64,000 bases of DNA. Source: Ligustrum vulgare. Its lineage: Eukaryota; Streptophyta; Magnoliopsida; Lamiales; Oleaceae. Positions 47,170 to 58,824 of the stretch are shown here, piece after piece. Under the pieces are notes generated by a model. It was given only the letters and a program-made list of their open reading frames with translations. It was not told the DNA's origin and did no database searches. The first letter of the stretch is position 1, and each line of letters begins with the position of its first letter. The stretch spans positions 25,414,852-25,478,851 of the forward strand of contig OY743171.1 in assembly GCA_963555705.1 (NCBI GenBank), written 5' to 3'. The translations under genes were made by a program, and so were the position numbers.

Positions 47170-47570
47170 CAAGAAAACCGAAGGATAAGTATAAATCACA
47201 AACCCATTTCCAATGTTTCACTTTCTTTCACCTCAATCTTTTTATAAACATTCACATGCTATACTCTTGTCTAATAACCCAAATAATATCAATAACCCCT
47301 AAAATTTTGAATTTAAACAAAATCTATGTAAACCTTAAAAGTAATTTAACATCATATTCTACTCACCTTTTGAAGTTAAGAAGGAATTACATAGAAGAGA
47401 ACTCGAGATTCAACGGCCAACTCTTGTTTCTTCCATTTTTTTTCTTCTTTCCCTCTTATTTCTTTCTTTCCATTTCCTTGTCCGTACAATAACTATTTAA
47501 ACTAAGCGAAGCAATTAGTAAGTGTTGTAGAAGACTACATATTTCGATATGGTTTTTTATTGTTTATTTT
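47170..47570. other. Flank of the array, no gene seen
   Basis: AT-rich, then a pyrimidine-rich run at 47425-47490. Possibly the remainder of the LTR begun at 42079. Confidence 0.35.
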
Positions 47571-47579
47571 TGCAATGAT

Positions 47580-47714
47580 GTCTTTATATTTTCATGTGTA
47601 AATTTTGACAACACCTCCCCTAAGTTCTCCAAAGTGCGCGATCTATGTTTGCACACAGTCCAAACCCAGAGAACATATGGAGATGTCGAAATTTACATGG
47701 GAAAATATATGCAT
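47580..47714. repeat. Inverted repeat of about 28 bp with 75-bp loop
   Basis: ATTTTCATGTGTAAATTTTG and inverted ATTTTCCCATGTAAATTTCG form the arms (about 47580-47612 and 47684-47714). The loop has CTCCAAAGTGCGCGATC. No TSD was recognised; it may be a small MITE or part of an LTR. Confidence 0.5.
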
Positions 47715-47719
47715 CAACA

Positions 47720-48870
47720 GAAAAATGAACAAAACTCTTTATTTTGCAGATCAATGACAAACTCTCAAAAAATGGGATAATTCGAAGATCAATTTGTAAA
47801 CTTTAAGTTTCCAACAATGTATGCAATTTTCGATTTACAAACTAATCTTCAAACGATTTTCTAAGTTTATGCAAATGCACTGCAGCATATCCAATAAAAT
47901 TTATATAATAACCTATATATACAAAACAATAAAATTATCTAAAACATTAACAAGATCATGTTTAAATGACTTACCAAAGGTCCAAAAAATGTCTTGGTTC
48001 GATTTTCTACCTTTAATTCGATTACGTGAGTACAAATTGATAATAATTTAATGCATTATTTGTATTGTTCAATGAAGTTATCACGGGAAATAAAATTTTA
48101 TGGGACAATATTCTAATACTAAATTAAAAAGTGGAAACATTAAATTAATATTAATTGAATAACCAATTTCGATTTAGTCATCTTGGATAAATTAACGTTT
48201 TTTTAAATAAGAATTAAAATAAATGCAAAATAAGTTTCAATAAATGAACTAAGGATATTATCGAGAAAAAGAAAAGAATGTGAGGATAAAATGAGAAATC
48301 AAAATATTTCCACTCATCCACACTTTTAAAATGTAGTACGTAAAACGTACATTGCACATGATATTGCAACATCGTTGTGACGTTATTATTATTATTGTTG
48401 TTGTTGTTGAAATATATATATAGTTTGGACAAATTGGATGAAAAATTTTCAAATTTACCCTATACACTATTGATCATTCACAACACACAATATACCAAAT
48501 TAGTTAGTGCCCAATTTATGTTATCAAACTCAATTTTCTCGTAAATTTAATTAATTGAATTATTAAACTACAAACACATTTAAATAATTTTTTCATTGTA
48601 CATATATAATTAATGACAAAATTTCATCATTATTAAAATATAATGGACACTCTTGACATTTAACGAACATTTTTTTACCACAAATTTCATTAATTCTTAT
48701 CAAAATATAGTAAAAATGATATTATCAATTTTTTCATGGAAAAATGTGAAAGGTCATTCTATGCATGTAGGGGTTCAAGACCACCATCATGTAATATAAG
48801 ATATAACAGTTATAAAATAAAATAACAATAACATTAATAATAATGTTATTTAAAGAGAATAAATTGAATG
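47720..48870. other. AT-rich intergenic stretch, no gene seen
   Basis: Only short chance ORFs, and a (TTA)n/(TTG)n run at 48384-48412. Confidence 0.45.
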
Positions 48871-48880
48871 CTAAGATCTT

Positions 48881-49010
48881 GCGCGTCGGTTCATCTTGAA
48901 CCGACGCGAGAAACCTTGGTTTCTCGTGTCTGTTTTTCTTGAACCGACGCGCAAAGTCGGCCGGTCCGACTTTACGCGTCGGTTCTTAAGACAAACCGAC
49001 GCGTATTCTT
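48881..49010. repeat. CACTA-4 left subterminal palindromes
   Basis: GCGCGTCGGTTC and its inverse GAACCGACGCG alternate four to five times, GC-rich in AT-rich surroundings. In the family these are transposase-binding repeats. The first bases up to 48880 lack a CACTA terminus. Confidence 0.8.
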
Positions 49011-49048
49011 TATTTATTTTCAGGGATAATTTCATATATCTTCACTCT

Positions 49049-49053
<5 letters not shown>

Positions 49054-49095
<42 letters not shown>
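49054..49095. repeat. (CT)n microsatellite in the transposase leader
   Basis: About 42 bp of CT. It lies just upstream of a probable leader exon, where CT runs are common in plant 5' UTRs. Confidence 0.95.
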
Positions 49096-49097
<2 letters not shown>

Positions 49098-49099
49098 TT

Positions 49100-49206
49100 G
49101 GATTTTTCTTCCACTCTCCACCACTGCCATGAAGCCGGACCTCCACCCCTCGCCACCACCTCCACCGCCCGGCACTCCTCTACCGCCGCCACCTCCTACA
49201 TTGTAA
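49100..49206 (+). other. Probable 5' leader exon of the transposase gene with a Pro-rich mini-ORF
   Basis: A GC-rich stretch ends ACATT|GTAAGACC, a good donor. The matching acceptor TATATAG lies at 50011-50015, ten bases before the transposase start codon. A 25-codon frame at 49129-49206 (MKPDLHPSPPPPPP...) runs through the donor and may be an upstream ORF or chance. The intron (about 49205-50015) holds a microsatellite and an LTR fragment. Confidence 0.45.
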
Positions 49207-49225
49207 GACCCCATTCTCATTTTTG

Positions 49226-49332
49226 TATATATGTATGTATATGTATGTGTGTATATATGTGTCTATAGAAATATATATATGTGCGTTTATATATATATAT
49301 ATTTGTGTATATATATGAGTGTGTATATATAT

Positions 49333-49364
<32 letters not shown>

Positions 49365-49420
49365 GTATATGTATATATATTTGTTAGTATATATATATAT
49401 GTTAATCTATGTATATAAAT
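49226..49420. repeat. AT/GT-rich compound microsatellite in the leader intron
   Basis: Runs of TATATG, (TG)n and (TA)n. The Tyr/Val/Ile-rich open frame here is an artefact. Confidence 0.9.
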
Positions 49421-49559
49421 ATGTTAATTACATGTTAATATGTATAAATGTGTTAATTAAATTTTAATATATATAAATTTGGGTGTTAAATTTATATTGT
49501 TGATTTTAAGTTAGTAGATAGATACATTTTAATATTTTAATTATTGGCGTTGAAATTAT

Positions 49560-49860
49560 GAGATATTAAGTTATGAAATCTTAGCTTGACTTTTTAGGAA
49601 TTGAGAATGAATTTCGGATTAAACTTGGAGTAGTTGATGATGTTGAAGTTTGATTGGAGTTGTATTTGATTTTTGAATATGCCGAGGTTGAACATTTTGG
49701 TTTATTGTGGCATTTTGATTCTTCCTACAGGTTGGCTAAGTCCAATTTATAGAGGAGATTCTGTCGAATTTTTGTAGAATTTTGTAAATAAAAAATGAAA
49801 GTTATAATTTAAAGTGATTTTCACTATTACAGAATTGACCATACTAAATAAATAATTACA
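49560..49860 (+). repeat. Fragment of the LTR family found at 56087
   Basis: CCTACAGGTTGGCTAAGTCC, then AATTTATAGAGGAGATTCTG, matches (inverted) 56205-56275, and matches 56010-56060 directly. Upstream, AGTTTGATTGGAGTTGTATT resembles the inverse of 56290-56340. Only this part of the LTR is present. Confidence 0.65.
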
Positions 49861-50024
49861 TAGAACATAATCATTGTAATAAAATTACGAAGTTTCCAAC
49901 CTAAAAAAGTATCGTATTTGATTTCAAATATTAATATATATTTGGTTTAAGGATGTATCATGAAAAATATTAACTCAAAACTAATAAAAAAATTTAATTA
50001 TATCTTCACATATAGGTCATTGAT

Positions 50025-51061
50025 ATGGATCGGGGTTGAATGCATGGCAGACGTAATAGACATGAATATGAAAAGGTGTTGAAGAGTTTATGAAATATGA
50101 GGATGAAAACAAGAGAAAGAAAGGTGAAACAATGATTTTGTGTCCTTGTTACGATTGTAAGAATTTGAGAAAGTTTCTTAGTTTTGATCAAGTGAAGAGT
50201 CATTTGATTCGTCGTGGGTTTAAGGAAGGTTATACACGATGGATATGGCATGGTGAGAGTATGCTTCCCAGGACGAGCACTGGTGACGATGTTGGTGATC
50301 AGCAGGAGAATAATTCAAGCAATATTTGTGAGAATGATTTGGAAAATGACGAGAATGATATGATAGACGAAATGATGCGTGATATACAAGGGGAATACAT
50401 TGAAAAGCCTCATGTATTAGATAACTTGTTCAACGATTCTGAGAAGCCTTTGTTTTCTGGTTGTAATAAATTCACTAAATGGTCTGCTGTACTAAAATTG
50501 TATAACTTGAAAGCAAGCAATAGGTGGAGTGATAAGAGTTTCACGGCATTATTGGGACTGTTACGAGAGATGCTTCCAGAAGATAACGAACTTCCTAGTT
50601 CAATCTACGAGGCAAAGAAATTGTTGTGCCCAATGGGTATGGAGATTGAGAGGATACATGCATGTCCAAATAATTGTATACTGTATCGAAATGATTACAA
50701 GGACTTACATCTATGTCCAAAGTGTGGGGCATCACGATATAAGCGAAAGAAAGTGAATGATAATTGTGGTGATAAGAAAAGCCCTCCGACAAAGGTGTTA
50801 TGGTATTTACATGTAATACCAAGATTTAAAAGTTTGTTTGCCAATGTAAAGGATGCAAAGAACTTGCGGTGGCATGCCGACGGGAGAAAAGAAAATGGAA
50901 AACTAAGACACGTGGCTGATTCTCCTCAATGGAGGAATATTAACAGGTTATTTCCCGAGTTTGGGGGCGAAGATAGAAATCTTAGGCTGGGACTATATAC
51001 AGATGGGATGAACCCACACGGTAATATGAGTAGTCGACATAGCCTTGGCCGGTTCTTTTGA
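50025..51061 (+). pseudogene. tnp2-like CACTA transposase, N-terminal part (Transpos_assoc)
   Basis: The likely start is ATG at 50025, just after a splice acceptor. The fifth codon is a stop (50037, where Trp is usual) and a one-base loss near 50075 shifts the frame. From 50090 the frame is open. It holds a Cys/His-type N-terminal domain (LCPCYDCKNLRKFL, then HLIRRGFKEGYTRWIWHGE), a charged Asn/Asp linker, and the start of the transposase (LLREMLPEDNELPSSIYEAK, IHACPNNCILYRNDY, LCPKCGASRYK, VLWYLHVIPRFKSLF, LRWHADGRK). Another one-base loss near 51043 ends the frame at 51061. In the family the protein binds element ends and catalyses excision and insertion. Confidence 0.9.
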
Positions 51062-51927
51062 CGATTTACAATCTTCCTCCTTGGTTATGTATGAAGCGCA
51101 AGTATATCATGTTATCTTTGTTAATATCAGGGCCCAAACAATCGGGGAATGACATAGATGTTTATCTAGCCCCACTAATTGAAGGTTTAAAACTGTTGTG
51201 GGATGAAGGCGTGTCTGTGTTTGATGCATATACTCAGATGAATTTCACCTTACGTACTATGATATTTTGCACCGTAAATGATTTTCCTGCTTATGGTAAC
51301 TTGTCGGGTTATACTAACAAAGGACCTAAAACATGTCCCGTTTGTGAAGAAGACATGATTGATCTTTGGCTGAAAAACTATAAGAAAAATGTCTTTATGA
51401 GTCATAGAAGATTTCTCCCTACTGACCACCCTTATCGTAAGAAGAAAAAGCCATTCAATGAAGAAATCGAGGCTCGAACGGCTCGCTTACCATTAACAGG
51501 AGGTGAGGTATATGAACGAGTTAAAAATTTTGATGTTTTGTTTGGAAAAACTTTTAAGCCTCCTCAGAAGAGTCTTTGGAAGAAAAGGTCCATATTCTGG
51601 GATCTACCTTATTGGCAACACTTATCTGTAAGGCATTGTCTTGATGTAATGCACGTGGAGAAAAATGTTTGTGATAGCATCATTGGGACATTGTTGAATA
51701 TTCCAGGAAAGATGAAAGATGGTGTTAAAGTCAGGAAGGACATGGTAGAAATAGGGATAAGGGATCAATTAGCACCGCAAGAGTCGGAAAAGCATACTTA
51801 TTTACCCCCAGCTTGCTATACTTTGTCGAGAAAAGAGAAAACAAGTTTTTGTGAGTGCCTACACGCTATTAAGGTTCCATCTGGGTACTCATCAAACATT
51901 AAAAGTCTTGTGTCGACGAAGGACTGA
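51058..51927 (+). pseudogene. tnp2-like transposase, Transposase_21 core
   Basis: It continues directly, in a new frame, from the preceding part. Landmarks: NLPPWLCMKRKYIMLSLLIS, GPKQSGNDIDVYLAPLIEGL, MIFCTVNDFPAYGNLSGYTN, KGPKTCPVCEEDM (zinc-finger-like Cys pair), HRRFLPTDHPYRKKK, and HCLDVMHVEKNVCDSIIGTL. These follow the usual order of plant tnp2 proteins. The D-V-Y-L and L-D-V-M-H-V-E-K-N blocks are kept. It ends at a stop at 51925. About 19 extra bases near 51957-51977 disturb the link to the next domain. Confidence 0.92.
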
Positions 51928-51982
51928 AAATTGGTTGGTATGAAGTCTCATGATTGTATAACTTGAAAAGTCTTATGTCTTA

Positions 51983-52791
51983 ATGCAACAATTGTTACCA
52001 GTTACAATTCTAGGCATTCTCCCAAAACATGTTAGACAAGTCATTATAAAACTTTGTTTTTTCTTCAATGCAATTTGCAGCAAAGTTGTTGACCCGGAGG
52101 CGTTAGATGATTTGCAGGCCGATATTGTTATCACTCTATGTCAATTTGAAATGTATTTTCCGCCATCATTTTTTGACGTTATGAAGCACTTACTTGTTCA
52201 CTTGGTGAGAGAAATTAAGATTTGTGGTCCAGTATTCTTGAGGTATATGTATCCATTTGAGAGATACATGGGTATATTGAAAGGATGTGTGAGAATTAAT
52301 TTTGACCTGAAGGCAGTATCATTGAAGGTTATGGTGCTGAGGAGGCCATTGAATTTTGTACTAATTACTTGGATGACGTTGAGACTATTGATGTTCCTAA
52401 ATCTCGGCATGATGGAAGACTTGAAGGTAAAGGTACTATTGGAAGCAAGTCAATCATCCCCAATGTTGAATTGCGAGATAAAGCACACCTCCTTGTATTA
52501 CAACACCTTCCTGAAGTTCATCCATATTTGGACGAGCATATGTCCATCATAAGGCACCAGGATCCTTCAAAAGTTGAAAGGTGGGTAACTAATGAACATA
52601 ATCGTTCATTTGCAAAATGGTTCAAAGACAAAGTCATGAAAGAATTGTCACAAACGCTGAATATCATTGTTGAAACGGTAAAGTGGTTAGCTTACGGTAA
52701 TGGGTATACGTTTTACACTAAACGTCAAGATGATAAGAGTGCGGTGCAAAACAGTAGAGTGACACAAGTAGCACTATCAAGAGATTTTTAA
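51983..52791 (+). pseudogene. tnp2-like transposase, DUF4218 region
   Basis: 51983-52360 contains ILPKHVRQVIIKLCFFFNAI, LDDLQADIVITLCQFEMYFP, HLLVHLVREIKICGPVFLRY and MYPFERYMGILKG, hallmarks of DUF4218. A frame change near 52365 leads into 52369-52791, with HLPEVHPYLDEHM and ERWVTNEHNRSFAKWFKDKV, the usual following segment. This is the C-terminal half of the tnp2-type protein. Confidence 0.9.
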
Positions 52792-52806
52792 AATGCTAAA
52801 GATACC

Positions 52807-53250
52807 ATGCCAGTAGATCCCTCGATGTCCTATTATGGTATCATTGAAAATATTTGGAAACTTGATTATAGGGGGTTCAAGTTTCCTCTCTTCCAATGTA
52901 AATGGGTTGATAACCGATGGGGTGTTCGGGTGGATGAATTAGGATTCACTATGGTGGATTTCGGACTGTTGGGTTATCTAGAAGAGCCATTCATACTTGC
53001 ATCACAAGCCAAAAAGGTATTTTATGTTCTTGATCCTGTCGATACTAAGTGGTCAGTCGTCCTTCAAGGCAAGAGACGCATTGTTGGGATTGGTGATGTA
53101 GTAGATGAAGAAGATTATGATCACTTTGATGAAACTCCTCCATTTTCTATCGGTATACAAGGGAGTGCAACTTTAGGGGAAGATAACATTGAATCAAATT
53201 ATATGCGTTGGGATCATAAAGAAGGATTATGGATTGACCGTCGTTCCTGA
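52807..53250 (+). pseudogene. tnp2-like transposase, DUF4216 C-terminal region
   Basis: It follows the previous frame after a single stop (TAA near 52788, where Lys is usual). It contains SYYGIIENIWKLDYRGFKFP, FQCKWVDNRWGVRVDELGFT, EPFILASQAKKVFYVLDPVD and WSVVLQGKRRIVGI, which match DUF4216. After the domain comes an acidic tail ending at 53250. The four pieces 50025-53250 form one gene of about 1,060 codons, broken by at least three frameshifts and several stops. Confidence 0.92.
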
Positions 53251-53257
53251 TTATTAA

Positions 53258-54160
53258 TTGTGTGAGTTTATTTACACGATCTTTGCTTATGATCATCGTA
53301 CTACCAGCACAAAAAGGACTAGAGGGCCAACAATGTGCAAAAACATGAAGAAGGCCGGGGAAGTGAATGTCGTCGAGTTCGATGAAAAACATAGGCCAAT
53401 CGGACCAGGCAAGGGGAACTTCAAAAATTATGTCGGGTGTTTGGCCCGTATTCACGTTGACATAAACATCAGTGATTGGCACAAGGTTGATCCCGTCCTT
53501 AAGGACATGATGTGGGAAGAAATAAAGGTACTATCACTTCATACATGGTTAATTGATAACGTTTCGTAATTATTTTCTATAACATTGCATATTATATTCG
53601 TCTTTCAAAGGGAGTTCAACATCCCCGATGACGCAGCCAAAAAAAGGGTGTTGAAAGTTGTGGAGATGCAATGGAAAGATTTCAAGACTCAGCTGGTTCA
53701 TGATTATATTACACATGACCACCAGAAATATACATCTCCTATGCAGCTTTACGATTTTATAACTGAAGAGCAATCGGACTCGTTCAAGAAAGAACGCCAG
53801 ACTGAGAAATTTAAGGTATATATATTTAAATGTACGCATGTAATTTATTGAGTTGAAAATTAAATACTTTATGTGACATTTTTCAGGAAAAAGTAAGAAG
53901 GCCAGGGATGCTCAATTGCGAAATGAGCATCCACATTATATGCGCTCAGCTGGTTATGCGGGGATGAAGCCACAGTGGCTAGTCAGTGACCCACTGCCTT
54001 CTAGTTCTTCATGCGACATGATTAGCTCGTCAATTGTAAGTGAGGATCGAAGTTTAGATTGGATTCGAGCTAGATCTAAGAAGAAAGAAGATGGAAGTTA
54101 TTACATCCCCAACAAGAAAACGAGGGGGGTGTTTGAAAAAATTGTAAGTATATCATGATT
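53258..54160 (+). pseudogene. Second CACTA-4 gene, Transposase_24-like region
   Basis: Three exons are readable. Exon A (to 53527) has TSTKRTRGPTMCKNMKKAGE and GNFKNYVGCLARIHVDI, with donor AAG|GTACTA. Exon B (about 53612-53815) has EFNIPDDAAKKRVLKVVEMQ and DFITEEQSDSFKKERQTEKF. Exon C (about 53887-54141) has RNEHPHYMRSAGYAGMKPQW, then RSLDWIRARSKKKEDGSYYI and donor ATT|GTAAGT. This is the plant Transposase_24 (Ptta/En-Spm) layout, an accessory DNA-binding-type protein of CACTA elements. The true start is uncertain; the next in-frame Met codons are also plausible. Exon frames look fairly intact here. Confidence 0.8.
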
Positions 54161-54234
54161 ATTTTTTTTTCATAATTTAAATTCAAATTTACTTAAATAT
54201 ACTTATATTTATGTTTCATTTTTCAATTAATAGG

Positions 54235-55080
54235 TTGAAAAAGCTGAGCAGTCCACGCAGGGGACATTTGTGGCAAGTAGACATCATGATATTTTAAGTA
54301 AAGCCCTTGGTAACCAGGATCACCCTGGTAGGGTGAGGGGGTATGTCGTCTATGTGACCACGAGGGATGTTTACGGTAGGCCTGATGATTACATTAGATG
54401 TTCATGTGGGGTCGTCTCAGTAGACGATATTAAGGAGATGATCAGGTCAGAGATGGATGATAGTATTGCCGAGCGGGTCAGGCATCAGACCATGTCGGAG
54501 ATGCAGAGTAAATTTGATACTATGCAGAGGGAGTACCATAGTATGCAGACTAAATACAAAGCTATCCTCCAGCGCCTGGGCTTAAATGTTGAGGCCGAGG
54601 TGAACGTAACTCCACAGCCCCGACCACCAACTCGCAGTAGTTGCCACTCCGTGGATCCAGATCCATTTCATGGACTTCAAGTATTTAATGTTAAGTTATT
54701 TAGAATTTTTTAACATTATTTATGTTATTTCAACTGGAAGTTGCCAACATATATGTTCAATGATGTTGTACAATAGAAGTCGACTCCTTGTCCTCTCACC
54801 ATAAGTCTTAATGGTGAGAAACAAATAGTAGCGAGCGGGATGGTTTATCCAGCCGGACCCGACACCGTGGTGCATCATCAACCTCTTTGGCCTGATCATG
54901 CTAAGGTGTCCATTGACCACATTTTCGATGGTGCAAAAGCATTTTGTATTCCAGTACCATCTCAATACCACACCACAGTGGGGGAAGCTATTGGAAGCTT
55001 CTTGCAATGGCCCAAGGAGTTGGTGATTTTTGGAGAGGTCCAAACATTTAGTTATATAAAAGTTTCTGTCAATATTAATT
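54235..55080 (+). pseudogene. Second CACTA-4 gene, coiled-coil and linker region
   Basis: The exon from 54234 (after acceptor TTAATAG) encodes STQGTFVASRHHDILSKALG, HPGRVRGYVVYVTTRDVYG, then a Met/Gln-rich coiled coil (HQTMSEMQSKFDTMQREYHS). From about 54830 follows MVYPAGPDTVVHHQPLWPDH and VGEAIGSFLQWPKELVIFGE, a segment I know only as a frequent neighbour of Ulp1 domains in plant CACTA proteins. The frame is broken between about 54680 and 54830. Confidence 0.7.
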
Positions 55081-56086
55081 TCTTTTAAACTTGTATAACA
55101 ACCGACGATGATAAAAACTGTCTTGTTGCAGGAAGAGGCACCACAACAGGCAAAAAAATTGAACGAAGGAAAAACACCCCAGAGTTTCGAAATGTCATCC
55201 ACACAGTGACCTGCGATTGTTGATGATGAGACGTTGCAACATCTGGGTGATGATTGTAAAATGTTACACACTCTGGTCATTCAATTTCCTGTTGGTGATG
55301 ACTTCTACCAGGTGCCTGTTGATGCCGTCGTGTTCAATTTTACATTCGAGGATGGTTTTTATGTTACAGTCGGAGACATCACCTACTTGCTTACGATGCA
55401 ATGGTTGGATACATCTATCTTACAAGTGTTTTCATTGAAAGACTTCTGATCAAAAATTATAACTTCAATTTAAATCATTATTTTATTTCTATTTATTGGT
55501 ATTATTATTTTTTAGGTACCTCCATGAGTTGTGTCAGGAATACGGTATTGAATCGATTGGATTCATGTCTCCGACACACATTGCATCGGTTTTAGTAAGA
55601 ACAAATACAAATGGTGTTATAAATTACTTGGCCAGCACCATGAAGGCAATGAAAACTAAGAAATTCAACCTAGTACTGTATTTTTCAGGAGTAAGACCAT
55701 TGATATTCTCTAATTTTTAACCTAATTTGAATGATATGATATTTAAAGTTGTATTTACACGTTCATAATCCGTAGGAATCACTGGATGTTGCTAGTTATT
55801 TCTCCTGAGAAGAATACAGTGTACTTCTTAGATCAGCTGCTGCATCTAAGCGTGACTTGGATATCAAGCTGATATTGAACACGTAAGTTAGGAAACTTTT
55901 CATGAAATAATTGTGGAGTTGTGGTGAAATTGATTGTGGAGTTTTGGTGAAATTGATGCATTTATGTTGTGATTGTTGAGAAGTTGATAGTTTTGAATAG
56001 CAGGGTCCCCCTACAGGTTGGATAAGTTCAATTTATAGGGGAGACTCTGCCAAAATTTCTTTAGGAAATTTGAGTCATATTATTAT

Positions 56087-58824
56087 TGTAACACCCCAAA
56101 TTTACGAGTCTAAAACCTAGGCGTGTTAACTTCCATTCACATTAAATGCGAAATTAAATCGTTTACACATCAAAATATTCATTTATCTATTATAAATTTC
56201 TTACAAAATTTCGGTAGAGTCTCCTCTATAAATTGGACTTAACCAACCTGTAGAGGGACATCAAAACCATTTTACAACATAAAACTCAACTCAAATAAAA
56301 ATCCAATACTCAACATACAATCCAATTCTACTTCAAACTCCCACATCACCACACTATTTCAAATTCAATCCCCAAACTCCTCAACACAACATTTTTCATC
56401 AATAAGCTTCAATTAAATACAATAAGTGATAATATAACCAATATTAGAAATTCCATAACTAATTTAAAATAATCTCAACCAAACAGTTATCAAAATAATG
56501 AATTAATGAATAAATTCAAATGATAACTTTAATAAATTTAACTTTATTAAATAATGTCGACAGCGGGTACTGTCCGAGTCAGCCGCCAAATGTTCTCCTC
56601 GAATCACCTAACTTTCATCACCTGAAATGTTGGGGAGGGATTGGGGTGAGCTAAAGCTCAGTAAGTAAACTGTATGCATGAATGCATGCTTATGACATGA
56701 ATGCTTTAACTTTGAAATATGTATCCCCATTCACTTTAACCTTTCAAAAACTTTCAGCATTTCGAACTTTCACTTAACATTTCAAAACTTTCACTTCATT
56801 TCCATCGTGAGCTCACTTGATGTAACTTCTAGTCATTCAGAATACAGTGGGCAATTATTTATTTGGAACCAGATTAACATGCGCATTTTCACCGCAAAGC
56901 GGTTTAACATTCACTTTCCCACCGCAAAGCGGTTTAACATTTACTTTTCCACCGCAAAGCGGTTTAACAGTCCACCGTAAACGGTTGAACATTCCGTCGC
57001 AAAGCGACTTAATTCGGGTACGCCGGTCCCCCGCGCCCCATTTCCCACTCGCAACTTTCATGAACTAGAAGTACACCCATTCTTTCTTTAAAAACTTGGG
57101 ATACATAACTTTTGAACAAACTTGCACCTTGACACATTTCTTTCATTTAAAACATTTCACTTCCCAATTTCGATGCCAATGCATGCTTGATGATGCAATG
57201 ACATGATAACGTGCATGCTTGAACATTCTTCATAATAACATATACTTTCACAAAGTAAATGAAATTCATCAAAGCAATTAAGTTGCAAGACAGTCATTTA
57301 CACATAACTTTCACATTTACATTCAACTTTGATAAAAATAGGGGGAAGTTTACTTACCTGAAATCCTTAGTATTTACCGTTCTGAACTTGCAAGTGGAAG
57401 AGTCTCGGATACCCGTAACGTCAATGTACCAAAATCCCTAATTATTCACATTCGTCAATAAATATGACTTTTAGTTGACAATTAAATTCTTTATTCATTT
57501 TAATACTCAATCAAACATTAACTGAAATTAAAACTTCAATTTAACTCACATGTGATCTTAAGCCATGACTAATGCATATAATATTATATTCAAAACGAGG
57601 GATCCAATTACATGCACTTACGAGTTCTTTATCATTCATTTATTCAAATTTAAGTTGAAATATTTAGCTTAACCTAAACTTTACAAAAATTTTCAATTAC
57701 AAATCCCGTTATTAAGAATTTGAAGATACTCAAATATGATCGTCAAATTTAACTCTAGAATCAAACAAAACCTCATAACCTTAATTTCAAATGTTGAAAA
57801 TAAATATTTATAATTTGAAATTTAAAGTAAAATTTCAAACAAAATATCATAATCTTAAAATCCCAAATTCTGAAATCCAATACACAATTACATAATTTTC
57901 AAAAAAGTAAAATTATAGCTCAATTTCACACAGTTTAACCTAAAGCTATAAAATCACTCCCTTAAGGTCCCAACAAATTCACAAATCTTAAAATCAACAT
58001 ATATCCAAACTTTACCCAAACAATTAACTAGCTTCAAATTAAGAATTTCAAAATCTGAAAATCTACTGTGGAAATTTCACCTCTATATAAAAATATATAC
58101 ATCAATACACACATACGAGCACTACTAAATTCCCAATTTAACAGTATAATTCAAAATCAACTAAACTTTAATTCGAAAATATGAGAACCACACACATTTA
58201 CATATACACATATACATATACTCGAAATCAGAGATACACCGTGGGAATTTACACACCTACATATATATACACATACATACGGTCAATATATGTAATGGTG
58301 TTCGTGGATGTGTAAACCAGTGTGTGTTCGCGTGAGTGGTGTTTTGCGCGTGCTGTGGGTGTGCGGGTTGGAGGAGCTGAGGGGGAAAAGGGCAGTGAGT
58401 GCCTTACCGGTAGGTGGTGGTCGAGGTCGCAGCCCTGGTTAAGTGAGGTTGCGGTTTGGGTGAGGCGAGAGAGACGGGAGACAGAGAGCGCAGAGAGAGA
58501 CAGAGTGTAGAGATCGCGAGTGAGAGCGGAGAGAGCGAGACCGAGTGTGAGAGATCGTGAGAGAGCAGCGTGAGGGATGAGGGTTAGATTAGGTTTAAGT
58601 GTTTAACTTTTGGTAAATTGCAATTCAATCCCTCAGTTCTCCTCTTTTGTTTAAGTAAGCCTATAAGTTCTATTTGCCCTCGACTGACACCAAACTTTTC
58701 CCCCACATTTCAAATTGGCATAATAAAATAGAAAATAACATGCTTAGGCAATAAAACAATTAATCACGTAGAATTGCACGTAAATAATTAAAATAATCAA
58801 TTTATAAACTTTCGAGTCGGTACA
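56087..58824 (-). repeat. 2.7 kb chromovirus-type LTR inside the Ulp1 intron
   Basis: The ends are TGTAACACCCCAAATTTAC and TTTCGAGTCGGTACA, the same type as the LTRs at 25143 and 43312. The flanks ATTAT and TTAAT do not form a clean TSD. No coding domain is present, so probably a solo LTR. Orientation by analogy. The adjoining intron stretch 55900-56086 is a piece of the same LTR in the opposite orientation. Confidence 0.75.
56885..57015. repeat. About 28-bp tandem repeat in the LTR
   Basis: CACCGCAAAGCGGTTTAACA recurs three times, followed by two more diverged units (CGTAAACGG, CGCAAAGCG). Each unit contains the short palindrome CCGCAAAGCGG. Confidence 0.9.

Noticed and set aside
48214..48467. 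Asn-rich / Thr-Ile-rich minus ORFs
   Set aside because: Produced by the (TTA)n/(TTG)n run at about 48384-48412.
54720..55280. 186-codon minus-strand ORF
   Set aside because: Antisense to the Transposase_24/Ulp1 gene, whose plus-strand frames carry family motifs.
58322..58510. Arg-rich ORF with GAGAGA runs
   Set aside because: Lies in the 2.7 kb LTR; purine-rich leader sequence, no family.
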